Shown here: one piece after another, positions 43,030 to 50,606 of the stretch
How the letters are laid out: every line of letters starts with the position of its first letter
Position numbering within the stretch: position 1 is the first letter of the stretch
Position numbers and translations under genes: made by a program
Origin: Enterococcus sp. HY326
GTDB taxonomy: Bacteria > Bacillota > Bacilli > Lactobacillales > Enterococcaceae
Assembly: GCF_026157065.1 (NCBI RefSeq)
Contig: NZ_JANLGQ010000005.1
Coordinates: 124,001 to 188,000 of the forward strand
Direction of reading: 5' to 3'
DNA: 64,000 nt
The notes under the pieces: generated by a model
The model's database searches: none
The model's input: the letters and a program-made list of their open reading frames with translations, nothing else
Told to the model about the DNA's origin: nothing

Positions 43030-43058
43030 AATATAACGGTTGCGCTTTCAACCCACAA
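43030..43058 (-). promoter_or_regulatory. PTS operon promoter with cre in the spacer
   Basis: TTGTGG (43053-43058), 17-base spacer, TATATT (43030-43035). The spacer is almost filled by TGAAAGCGCAACCG (43037-43050), matching cre at 12 of 14 positions. CcpA bound here would block polymerase. Confidence 0.7.
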
Positions 43059-43112
43059 TGATATTTGGGTATATCTTTTGTTCTAATCGAAAACAAGTAT
43101 TAAACTCAAAAC

Positions 43113-43163
43113 AAATCAACTTCAAAATTCGCCTTGAATAAAGCAATATTCTGAAGTTGATTT
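43113..43163. repeat. Twelve-base inverted repeat upstream of the PTS promoter
   Basis: AAATCAACTTCA / TGAAGTTGATTT with a 27-base gap. It lies about 55 bases upstream of the -35 box, so it may be an activator site or the second terminator of the acetyltransferase gene. Its position favours neither clearly. Confidence 0.45.
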
Positions 43164-43293
43164 CGTCAATTTTAATATGATTATACAGTAAACATTTTCT
43201 CTAAAATTTAATTCCATTATCAAAGCTCAGTTATGGATAATAGATTAACCCTTGTATTAAGTAACTTTTTTTTCATCTATTGAACATAAAAAA

Positions 43294-43323
43294 TCACTAC
43301 TAGCTACTCCAAATTAGTAGTGA
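43294..43323 (-). terminator. Terminator of the 43408-43878 acetyltransferase
   Basis: TCACTACTA / TAGTAGTGA followed on the minus strand by TTTTTTATG. The 43010-43407 gap holds only this, the inverted repeat and the PTS promoter. Confidence 0.7.
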
Positions 43324-43407
43324 CAAAACTCTAAGATATATTGAAGTCCATAAAACCTATCAGCATCAATCTAAACTCAAAAATTCTTCCACCATTAAAG
43401 CAAACTC

Positions 43408-43878
43408 CTAGCCTCCAATTTTTTTAACAAGAATTAAGCATGGATTTCGTTCATCCCACAGGGTAGGAAAAACTTCGAGTTTAGAAAAGCCGCAGGAAAG
43501 GTAATATTGAATGGTTTTATCATATCCAGGTGTCGTGCCTTCATTCACAGTTTTGACCTGTAAATACGAGTAGTTCTCCTTGGCATAATTTTCTAATGAT
43601 GAAAAAAGTATTTTTCCAATGCCTTGGCGGTGATGCTGTCTTTTGATTCCCATACAAGATATTTCGGCTGTGTCTTCGCTCGTAGCTTTTAAATCTATAA
43701 AACCGATAACTTCGCCTTCCGTTATAGCAGCCCAAAGAGGCAATTGTTCGGCCTCATTGACATAATTAAGCAAAGCTTCCTCAATTCCAAACCATTCTGG
43801 TAAATCATTAAGTACCTCATTCACGATTTTACTTTTTAGTTTTTTATCAGTGATAAAATCAATTCTAATTTTTTCCAT
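43408..43878 (-). CDS. GNAT acetyltransferase
   Basis: A 156-residue GNAT-fold protein: PLWAAITEGEVIGFIDL (strands 2-3), AEISCMGIKRQHHRQGIGKIL with the acetyl-CoA loop HHRQGIG, and QYYLSCGFSKLEVFPTLWD. This close, with FPTLWDERNP, is typical of GNATs that accept aminoglycoside- or amino-acid-like substrates, but none can be named. The ATG at 43878 lies six bases after AGTAGG; eleven upstream codons add nothing to the fold. It marks the start of the eroding accessory region. Confidence 0.82.
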   Translation of the reverse strand: MEKIRIDFITDKKLKSKIVNEVLNDLPEWFGIEEALLNYVNEAEQLPLWAAITEGEVIGFIDLKATSEDTAEISCMGIKRQHHRQGIGKILFSSLENYAKENYSYLQVKTVNEGTTPGYDKTIQYYLSCGFSKLEVFPTLWDERNPCLILVKKIGG

Positions 43879-44466
43879 ATCAAGCCTACTCTCTGTTAAC
43901 AAAATATCCATCCTGATTTATATTTTATCATGCGCTTCTTTTTATACTAGATAGAGATTCACTTGTTTTGATTGTTACTCTCGTTTTTGCCTAAAAGTTT
44001 ATAGGCTTTCTAGACAATTATTTTTAATTAGTAGATACTTAAAGTAAGTTTATAAACGACAGCATGTGGATATTCTGAAGTAGCAAAACTGATGGGCAGC
44101 TCCGCCAGGTCATAACGGTATAGCGAGACACTCGGCATCATACATCAAATTGAACGAACTTCTGGCGGCAAATAAAATTATACTGAAGAAGATTTAGATT
44201 AGGTATGCTAAACATTTATTGGCAAATAATGTGTTTGTTAAAATGAGTTATGGCCCTGTTAAATTTATCGTCTAATGACCAGTGGCCTGCAGATTATTTT
44301 TTGAACTCTACAATGAATATAAATAATCTTTCTCTTCCAAACTAGAAACTACCTTGCTTAAGTATCTTTGTTTATTACTCATTTTGATTGTTCTCAAAGC
44401 AATTCTGTTTTTTGTGAAATTTCTATAAATAATCCAAATTTCAATTTAATAAAGGGGGTAACATAC
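43879..44466. other. Degenerate region with a regulator fossil
   Basis: About 590 bases without an intact gene. It contains the MerR fossil at 44056-44222 and otherwise AT-rich sequence with no recognised remnants. The last bases carry an AAAGGGGG ribosome site for the gene at 44467. Confidence 0.6.
44056..44222 (+). pseudogene. Fossil of a merR-family regulator gene (N-terminal part)
   Basis: One frame reads GYSEVAKLMGSSARS, stop, RYSETLGIIHQIERTSGGK, stop, NYTEEDLD, stop, VC, stop. This is the MerR HTH and wing pattern (SEVAKLMG, RYYETLG, RTSGG-R-YTEEDL) with sense codons turned into TAA, TAA, TAG and TAA. There are four stops but no frameshift in 55 codons, which indicates an old loss of function. 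No start codon, ribosome site or dimerisation helix is left. It ends abruptly before the next gene. Confidence 0.7.
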
Positions 44467-44691
44467 ATGAAAAAGGATTTGTCTCAATATTTTCTAATGT
44501 TGGATATGGCTCTGCTGATTATTGTTATGTTGACCAGTAGAGCTCCTATATCATTAATATTAAATAAAGGAGTAGCAGTGACTGATCAACTGATTCAAAA
44601 TTGTATCATTTTTGTAGCCGCATTTTTTTCCCTGATAATTGTTTTTTATTTAAACAAGATAACAAAATCGACTAGAGATAAATCATCTTAG
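44467..44691 (+). CDS. Small two-helix membrane protein, unknown
   Basis: A 74-residue protein with two membrane helices (about residues 9-27 and 44-64) and charged ends. The ATG at 44467 follows AAAGGGGGT. No family is recognised. It lies between a regulator fossil and a hydrolase pseudogene, so it may be part of decaying accessory DNA, yet its frame is intact and its ribosome site strong. Downstream of it 280 bases hold nothing I can assign except a possible TATGAT -10 near 44925 for the next gene. Confidence 0.5.
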   Translation: MKKDLSQYFLMLDMALLIIVMLTSRAPISLILNKGVAVTDQLIQNCIIFVAAFFSLIIVFYLNKITKSTRDKSS

Positions 44692-44972
44692 TCATCTACA
44701 GGGACCATCAAAAAATCTTTAGGGGATGCAAGATTTTCAGAGTAGGTGGAATCTGTCGATAATCTGCTAAGACCTGACTTAGTTAACAATCCTCCCGCAG
44801 TCATCCTAACAAACAACTGTCCTTCAAAAAAATTTTTCACTCTATTAGCGCTCATTTACTACGCCTCAAAAATTAATATTTCAAAACTGAGCTTCCGTTC
44901 TTCAGCTGCCAAAATCAATTCTGCTATGATAGTATTGAGACAAACAAGATAGAGATTATGAGGAGGCCTACA

Positions 44973-45593
44973 TTGAAAAAAATTTTGATTCACGGCTCAG
45001 GACATCAAGCTACTAGTTGGAATTAAACAATGACATTTATGGAAAAAGGCAAGATATACTATGTCCTAACTTATCTGAGTTTCTCAATGAAAAAGAAGCA
45101 ACCTATACTAATCTTTATACTTCATTTGCAAATTACTGTAACGAAATGGATGAAGAACTCGACTTATGCGGCATCTCATTAGGTGGTATTTTGTCACTAA
45201 ATTATGCTTTGGATTACCCGGGAAAAGAAAGAACGCTTGTGCTAATAAGTACACCACATAAAGTACCACGAGTTATATTTAGTATTCAAAATAAGATTTT
45301 TAAGTTCTTACCAAAATCGGTATTTCAAAACATGGCGTTTAATAAAAAGCAACCATTTATTTTGGGAAATTCTATGAAGGAACTGGACTTTAGCAGTGAA
45401 GTAAAAACTATTAAATGCTCAACTTTAATTATATGTGGGAAAAAGGATCGTGCTAACCTTAAATCTGCATATTATTTCGAGGGAATATTAAACGGGCAAA
45501 CTAGAAATCATGGAATACGTTGGACATGTTGTCAATGAAGAAAATCCAAAAGACTTGGCAAAAATATTGGACCAATACTACAATGAGAATTAA
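44973..45593 (+). pseudogene. Alpha/beta hydrolase pseudogene
   Basis: Reading frames join into one alpha/beta hydrolase: TTG start after AGGAGG giving KKILIHGSGHQATSWN, then an in-frame TAA, a frameshift near 45035-45050, then ILCPNLSEFL..., LCGISLGGILSLNYAL with the nucleophile Ser, LIICGKKDRANLK, and, after a second frameshift near 45497, LEIMEYVGHVVNEENP with the catalytic His. Intact, it would be about 205 residues. One nonsense and two frameshifts rule out activity. Such hydrolases cleave esters or amides; the substrate is unknown. Confidence 0.8.
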
Positions 45594-45760
45594 TTGTTCT
45601 TATAACAATTGAACTTGCAAAAAATTGTAAGCATCTAGTTTACAGTCAAAGAATGCTCCAATAGTAGGGATTTTCCGTTGTAGTGCCAACCAGGTCTTGA
45701 TTTAGTCATAAAATCAACTAACTTTAACAATAGCTATGAATAAAATCCCCTCAAGAAAAT

Positions 45761-45787
45761 AGCCCACCAAACATCGTTTGGCGGGCT
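45761..45787. terminator. Terminator hairpin of the CCCGCCAAA family
   Basis: AGCCCACCAAA / TTTGGCGGGCT followed by ATTTAG on the plus strand and by A/T-rich sequence on the minus strand, between the pseudogene and rgg. Confidence 0.75.
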
Positions 45788-45813
45788 ATTTAGTGTATCT
45801 ACTAACTAAAGAT

Positions 45814-46689
45814 TTAAGCTTTACTATATCTTTCATAGTAGTTTTTAGCTTTTTCTTGGTGGATATCAACAATGATTCGATAAAAAATAAATTCTGACGA
45901 TTTTTTTTGATCTAAGTTATTCAAAAAAGCACTAAGCTTTTGCTGGCTGTTGGGAAAATCTAGATACAAAGAAACTAAATTACTGATAAAACTTTCTTGA
46001 ATGAGTAAATGTAAGTTATCTGATTGGGCAGCTTCTTTTTGGTATTCAATTAGCTTTATTTGGGCAGCTTCAATATTATTTACAACTAGTAGACTTTGAA
46101 TGTGATTAAAATATAGCTCGCAAATTTCTTCAAAATATATTTTTTCATCAAACAATTGATACTTTTGCAATTCTTCAACAATTCGTGTGAGAATTGACGC
46201 CGCTCCTTCCTGTTCTTTCTCAGAAAGTGACAGTAACACTAGTTTGGCTAGCTTAATTTCTCTCAGTGTCCAAGATTTATAGGCTTCAATCTCACTGACA
46301 ATTTCGAAAAAAGGCTCTCGAGAAAATTGGTAAAAGTTCGCTCTTGTTAACAAGACCAGCAAATAGGCATGAATTGCTGCATATCTTTTTTTAGGTGAAA
46401 TATCATTTTTGAATCTTAAATAGATTTCGTATAATTCTTCAAACTTACCTCGCTTGTATAATTTATCAATTTGCTCTTCTAAATTTTCATAAGTGGTTCT
46501 TTCAAAATATCTGTATTCAGAAAATGAAATCCCTAAATTATCCAATAACATAATAAATTTTGTGGTTTCAATTGAACTTTTGCCCGCCTCAAAGTCACTA
46601 TAAAAAGACTTTGACACCACACCGCTGAAGACTTCTTTTTGTGTCATACCTTTGGCTAACCGAATTTCTTTCACAACATTACCAATCAT
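45814..46689 (-). CDS. Rgg/GadR/MutR-type transcriptional regulator
   Basis: A 291-residue regulator: N-terminal XRE HTH (VKEIRLAKGMTQKEVFSGV, SKSFYSDFEAGKSS) and a long helical C-terminal domain of TPR-like repeats (residues about 70-290), the layout and length of Rgg proteins. Many Rgg proteins bind short hydrophobic pheromone peptides; I found no such peptide gene beside this one. It is divergent from a CPBP-type intramembrane protease gene 97 bases away. Such proteases can process pheromone precursors, so a functional link is possible but not shown. Confidence 0.83.
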   Translation of the reverse strand: MIGNVVKEIRLAKGMTQKEVFSGVVSKSFYSDFEAGKSSIETTKFIMLLDNLGISFSEYRYFERTTYENLEEQIDKLYKRGKFEELYEIYLRFKNDISPKKRYAAIHAYLLVLLTRANFYQFSREPFFEIVSEIEAYKSWTLREIKLAKLVLLSLSEKEQEGAASILTRIVEELQKYQLFDEKIYFEEICELYFNHIQSLLVVNNIEAAQIKLIEYQKEAAQSDNLHLLIQESFISNLVSLYLDFPNSQQKLSAFLNNLDQKKSSEFIFYRIIVDIHQEKAKNYYERYSKA

Positions 46690-46748
46690 ATATTCACCCC
46701 TAGTGTCCGATATATAGGAATTTTAGCAAATTTTCCTGTTGTAGGCCA

Positions 46749-46757
46749 TGCTATAGT
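46749..46757 (+). promoter_or_regulatory. Extended -10 promoter of the CPBP gene
   Basis: TGCTATAGT (TATAGT 46752-46757) with no clear -35, about 30 bases upstream of the ATG; Rgg would likely act nearby. Confidence 0.5.
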
Positions 46758-46786
46758 TTAGAAAATTAATTGTCAGGAGAATTTAT

Positions 46787-47515
46787 ATGAAAACTGTCTA
46801 TATCAAATTAATTGCCACAGGCTTTGCACTCACTTTAGTGGTGAGTATTTTTTCTGCAATAGGTGTTATTTTCGAATTAAATGATACCGGAGTTATTGCT
46901 CTACAGATTTTAGCTTTTGCCCTTTGTTCCATAGTTATTGCTGGCTACATGCGGAAAAAAGATGCCAGCTTAAAACTTTTTGGTTTTAGAAAACCCAAGT
47001 TAACTCTTACTATTATCCTTTTTTCAATGGCCATTATACTGATCCAACCTTTAGTCTTAGGCTTTAATCGTTCATTGACACCAACCTTTGTGGGACTTAT
47101 TTTGTTACAAATGGTACTGGTCGGTTTTGTGGAAGAATCCTTATTTAGAAGTGTGTTTTTCTTTTTCTTACAAGACAACAAAAAAGTTTATGTTGGGTTT
47201 TCGAGTATCGTGTTTGGTCTCTTGCATGCAGCAAGTGGTATTAATCCAGAATTTCCGTTAGTTTTAGTCCTGCTGCAAATCGTTAATGCTCTTTTGTTAG
47301 GAATTATTTTTGCTCTTCTATACCTTAAGACTCACTCCATTTACACGACGATGCTTCTCCACACATTATTTAATCTATTTGCATCTATCAGTAAAGAGGG
47401 CTCACTAGAACAAACTTTCCTTGCGGTTGGAGTGCTACTGATTATCTACATTGTCTTTGGCATCTATTTAATCAAATCGAATAAGAAATTTTTACAAACT
47501 ATCAAACAAAAATAG
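46787..47515 (+). CDS. CPBP-family intramembrane protease (Abi/CAAX type)
   Basis: A 242-residue membrane protein with about seven helices. The catalytic motifs are GFVEESLFR (EExxxR), FGLLHA and LHTLFN-type HxxxN, all three diagnostic of the CPBP (Abi/RCE1) glutamate protease family. Family members process prenylated proteins in eukaryotes; in bacteria they are linked to bacteriocin immunity or peptide maturation. The divergent Rgg gene suggests control by a peptide-responsive switch. CAGGAG precedes the ATG. Active-site residues are intact, so an active enzyme is expected. Confidence 0.87.
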   Translation: MKTVYIKLIATGFALTLVVSIFSAIGVIFELNDTGVIALQILAFALCSIVIAGYMRKKDASLKLFGFRKPKLTLTIILFSMAIILIQPLVLGFNRSLTPTFVGLILLQMVLVGFVEESLFRSVFFFFLQDNKKVYVGFSSIVFGLLHAASGINPEFPLVLVLLQIVNALLLGIIFALLYLKTHSIYTTMLLHTLFNLFASISKEGSLEQTFLAVGVLLIIYIVFGIYLIKSNKKFLQTIKQK

Positions 47516-47573
47516 TCTGTTTATTGCGCATTTATTCTAGAAAGAATATTATTATTGACATTCGAAAGCTTTT

Positions 47574-47605
47574 TAGTTGCAAATGCAACCGTTATAAAGT
47601 ACAAT
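47574..47605 (+). promoter_or_regulatory. Promoter reading antisense into marR, with a MarR-like dyad
   Basis: TTGCAA (47577-47582), 17-base spacer, TACAAT (47600-47605), directed into the 3' end of the 47610-48026 marR gene. TAGTTGCAAATGCAACCG (47574-47591) has the arms and 6-base gap of the operator at 48042-48059 and covers the -35 box. Confidence 0.5.
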
Positions 47606-47609
47606 CCTG

Positions 47610-48026
47610 TTAGGTCATTGATGATTGAATCTTTTCAAGAATTCGATATAAATCGGCTCGATCTAATGGCGACACTTCTGAAAAAGCTTGCGCAATATAG
47701 TTTCTTTCAAGAGAAAAAATCTGATTATACAATCCTTTTGCTTTCTCCGTAGGAAAGAGTTCGTTAAATTTTTTATTTGACTGACTAGCTTCTTTAGTAA
47801 TGTACCCCTGTTTTTCTAATTTTGCTAGCGCACGGCTTAAAGTCGTTTTATCCACCTTAACTTTTTGCGCTAGTTCTTGCTGATTGAGCCCTTCGGTTTC
47901 TATGATTCTGAGTAAATATAAAAACAAATTATTATCAAGACCTAATTGTTTCACTTTTTGATTAATTGCGGTTGTGGCTTGTCTTGATATGGCACCAATA
48001 AGACGAAAAATTTCAATTTCATTCAT
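47610..48026 (-). CDS. MarR-family transcriptional regulator
   Basis: A 138-residue winged-helix protein. LNQQELAQKVKVDKTTLSRALAKLEK is the HTH region (residues about 47-72), followed by the wing and a C-terminal dimerisation helix. It is divergent from the acetyltransferase gene at 48096, and the gap holds overlapping divergent -10 boxes and a TAGTTG-6-CAACTA dyad, so both genes are likely repressed together. A second, similar dyad lies past its own 3' end. GGAG precedes the ATG. Confidence 0.87.
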   Translation of the reverse strand: MNEIEIFRLIGAISRQATTAINQKVKQLGLDNNLFLYLLRIIETEGLNQQELAQKVKVDKTTLSRALAKLEKQGYITKEASQSNKKFNELFPTEKAKGLYNQIFSLERNYIAQAFSEVSPLDRADLYRILEKIQSSMT

Positions 48027-48041
48027 AAAAGCATCTCCTAA

Positions 48042-48067
48042 TAGTTGAATTTACAACTATAATTATA
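48042..48067. promoter_or_regulatory. Divergent marR/GNAT control region with MarR operator
   Basis: TAGTTGAATTTACAACTA (48042-48059) is a perfect dyad with six-base arms. TATAAT boxes on the plus strand (48058-48063) and minus strand (48062-48067) overlap or abut it, so one bound repressor can shut both genes. Confidence 0.7.
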
Positions 48068-48095
48068 TCTCTTTTTTCGAAAGAAGGCATCTCAA

Positions 48096-48548
48096 ATGTG
48101 GAAAATTAAAAAACTTGCTGATTTATCCAGCACTGAATTTTTTGAAATAATGAAACTGAGAATTGATACCTTTGTGGTGGCGCAAGAAAGAATTTACCAT
48201 GAAGCAGATACCTATGATAAATCAGCCTACCATATTTTTTATCAAGCCTCGGATGAAGTGGAAGTCGCTGCTTATGCCAGAGTTTTTCTAAAACCTGACT
48301 ATTTGACATTTGGTCGCTTCGTTGTTTCTGAAAATCACAGGGGGCTAGGCTTAGCCAATCGCCTAATTGAACAGATTTTGCTTTTGCAAAAGCAAAAATG
48401 GCCGGAACTCCCTATCGAGATGGAAGCTCAGATCCAAGTCGCTCCATTTTATTTACGACATGGATTTAAAAAAATAGGCACTCAATTTATTTTTGAAGGA
48501 ACGCCACACATCGAAATGAGACTGTCCAACAGTAATAAACAGCGTTAA
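48096..48548 (+). CDS. ElaA-type GNAT acetyltransferase
   Basis: A 150-residue GNAT of the ElaA group. Evidence: the N-terminal LRIDTFVVAQERIYHEADTYD is the ElaA hallmark (R-x-x-VF-V-EQ-CxYxExD, here with changes), followed by RVFLKPDYLTFGRFVVSENHRGLGLA with the acetyl-CoA loop, and PFYLRHGFKKIG. The substrate is unknown. It is controlled together with the divergent marR gene, which suggests an inducible detoxification or tolerance role. Confidence 0.83.
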   Translation: MWKIKKLADLSSTEFFEIMKLRIDTFVVAQERIYHEADTYDKSAYHIFYQASDEVEVAAYARVFLKPDYLTFGRFVVSENHRGLGLANRLIEQILLLQKQKWPELPIEMEAQIQVAPFYLRHGFKKIGTQFIFEGTPHIEMRLSNSNKQR

Positions 48549-48603
48549 ATTAACTTTTCTGATAAATGCGTCCTAGGATATTTCAACACCAGAATTCAAA
48601 AAG

Positions 48604-48634
48604 GCCAGCAGAAATCATCGCTGATTCTGCTGGC
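48604..48634. terminator. Bidirectional terminator
   Basis: GCCAGCAGAA / TTCTGCTGGC between the acetyltransferase gene and the ABC transporter operon. Confidence 0.85.
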
Positions 48635-48658
48635 TTTGATTTTCATATTTATTTTTAT

Positions 48659-49927
48659 TTACTCATAACGCAATGCTTCTATTGGATCTAGACGGGCTGC
48701 ACGGTTAGCTGGAAAAGTTCCTGCTAAGAAAGCAATTAGCATAATCACCACGATAATCATCACGATTGAGGCTGGATTATACTGCAATAAAGTTAAACCA
48801 TCTAAGCCTGACAAGAAGGAATCTTGCGCCCAATTATTAATTAAGCCGCTGATTCCAATGGCACCCAAAATTCCTAACACGGAACCCCAGAAACCAATCA
48901 ATAAGGCTTCTACACTAAAGGTTAAGAAAATTTTTCCATTGCTTAAACCCATCGCCTTCATTAAACCAATTTCCCGAGTCCGATCTTGAACGGACATATA
49001 CAGCGTATTAATAATCCCAAAGCTGGCTGCTAACAAAGCAATGCCGCCAAACATCGTCAAGACAGCCGTAATCGCATTGATGACGTTGCGAATGGAACCA
49101 ATTTCTTCTTCGACAGTCATTCCCATCATATCAGCATCGCTTAATGCTGATTCAATGTCCGCTACTTCTTCGTCGCTTAAACCGTCTTTCATAGTAGCAG
49201 TGGCACCGTAATATCTACCCGTTAAAGTATTGGGTAAACCATCTTCGTTAATTGCCAATAAGTCTTTGGCTAAAGACTCATTGATAATTGATTGTCCGCC
49301 ATTAATCAAACTAGCTGCACGCACGCCCACAATAGTGGCTTCAACAGTTTCCTGTTCACCAGTCCCTTGAGCAGTGGCAGCTAAAGTGACCGTTTTGCCA
49401 CCTGCATCTTCTGCAGAGGAAAAGCCTAAGCTGTCTAAATATTCTGGTGCTAATAAAATTTGGTAAGCTGAATCATTACTATCAATCGCTGCTCCAGCCT
49501 CTAACTCAATCGATAAATCCATATCCATCATGCTGTTAAGAACATATTTTTTATCCGTGTTTCCTTGAATATAATCGATGCTTGGCAAAAGCATAGGCTC
49601 CACGCTTTCGATATTTTTAATCTCCGCAATTTTATCTAAATCACTTTGAGTAAGATAATCCGCTTCAGCAGTTCCTTGTTCGCCTTCTTGATATTCACTT
49701 GGGCCATCGCTGTTACCAGATTCATAAGCCGGTTGCACCATCATTTGATTTTCTCCACCAACACCAGCGACCTGCTGATCGATGTAAGTGTTCACCCCAA
49801 CATTAATTCCTCTCGTTAAAGCAATCGTAAAGGCCCCAATAAAAATGGCAATAATGGTTAAGATTGTCCGTCCTTTATTCCGCCACAAATTTGAACTTCC
49901 TGATTTTAAAATATCCAATAATTTCAT
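48659..49927 (-). CDS. MacB-like ABC transporter permease (FtsX family)
   Basis: A 422-residue permease of the MacB/LolC type. A helix at about residues 15-37 (TILTIIAIFIGAFTIAL) is followed by an extracytoplasmic MacB_PCD domain of about 220 residues, then three membrane helices with the FtsX domain (GIINTLYMSVQDRTREIGLM). It pairs with the ATPase encoded just upstream. Firmicute homologues act in peptide or antibiotic efflux or in mechanotransmission. The ATG at 49927 has GGAGG upstream; it sits almost directly after the ATPase stop, with one base between. Confidence 0.88.
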   Translation of the reverse strand: MKLLDILKSGSSNLWRNKGRTILTIIAIFIGAFTIALTRGINVGVNTYIDQQVAGVGGENQMMVQPAYESGNSDGPSEYQEGEQGTAEADYLTQSDLDKIAEIKNIESVEPMLLPSIDYIQGNTDKKYVLNSMMDMDLSIELEAGAAIDSNDSAYQILLAPEYLDSLGFSSAEDAGGKTVTLAATAQGTGEQETVEATIVGVRAASLINGGQSIINESLAKDLLAINEDGLPNTLTGRYYGATATMKDGLSDEEVADIESALSDADMMGMTVEEEIGSIRNVINAITAVLTMFGGIALLAASFGIINTLYMSVQDRTREIGLMKAMGLSNGKIFLTFSVEALLIGFWGSVLGILGAIGISGLINNWAQDSFLSGLDGLTLLQYNPASIVMIIVVIMLIAFLAGTFPANRAARLDPIEALRYE

Positions 49928-49928
49928 T

Positions 49929-50606
49929 TTATTCTCCCTCCACAACTAAGCCGTCTTTGATATGAATTTGACGATCACATCGAGCAGCTAAATCTGGATC
50001 ATGGGTAACAATAATCAAGGTGATGCCCTTTTCTTTATTCAAATTGAATAACATCTCCTCAATTTTATCTCCAGTAGTGGAATCTAAATTTCCTGTAGGC
50101 TCGTCCGCAAAAATAATTTCAGGATTATTGACAATTGCTCTCGCAATACAGACCCTTTGCTTTTGTCCACCAGATAAATCATTCGCTTTATTTTTGGCTT
50201 TATCATCTAATTCAACAGCCTCCAAAGCTGCCAGCGCCATTTCTCTGCGCTGCTTTCCAGAAATTCCGGCAATTTTTAATGGTAGCATCACATTTTCTAA
50301 GACGGTATCTTTAGTATTCATAAAAAATTGTTGAAAAACGAAACCAAATGTTTGATTCCGCAAATGATTCATTTGTTTTTTACTGGTTTTCGTCGCATCG
50401 TTTCCTAATAATAAAATTTCTCCAGAAGTGGGCTTGTCCAATAAAGCTAAAATATGCATTAAAGTGGATTTACCAGAACCACTTTTACCAACAATGGCGA
50501 CAGACTCTCCTTTTTCTACTGAAATATTGACTCCTCGTAAAGCTTGAAAAGCTGATTGGCCTGAGCCATAAACTTTTTTCAGCTCTGTTGCAGTTAATAC
50601 TGACAT
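49929..50606 (-). CDS. MacB-like ABC transporter ATPase
   Basis: A 225-residue nucleotide-binding subunit with Walker A GKSGSGKST (about residue 40), the Q-loop FGFVFQQFF, signature LSGGQKQR, Walker B EIIFADEPTGNLD and the H-loop VTHD. The AIARAIVNNP and DLAARCDRQI segments fit the LolD/MacB-ATPase group. It is the first gene of a two-gene transporter operon. No dedicated two-component system or membrane-fusion protein is adjacent, so the substrate is open. Confidence 0.92.
   Translation of the reverse strand: MSVLTATELKKVYGSGQSAFQALRGVNISVEKGESVAIVGKSGSGKSTLMHILALLDKPTSGEILLLGNDATKTSKKQMNHLRNQTFGFVFQQFFMNTKDTVLENVMLPLKIAGISGKQRREMALAALEAVELDDKAKNKANDLSGGQKQRVCIARAIVNNPEIIFADEPTGNLDSTTGDKIEEMLFNLNKEKGITLIIVTHDPDLAARCDRQIHIKDGLVVEGE

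Noticed and set aside
45594-45813. Short hydrophobic pheromone gene for the Rgg regulator
   Set aside because: Only an eight-codon ORF without hydrophobic run or ribosome site was found.
47555-47752. ORF on the plus strand opposite marR
   Set aside because: It is the shadow of the marR 3' end; only the promoter signal there is kept.
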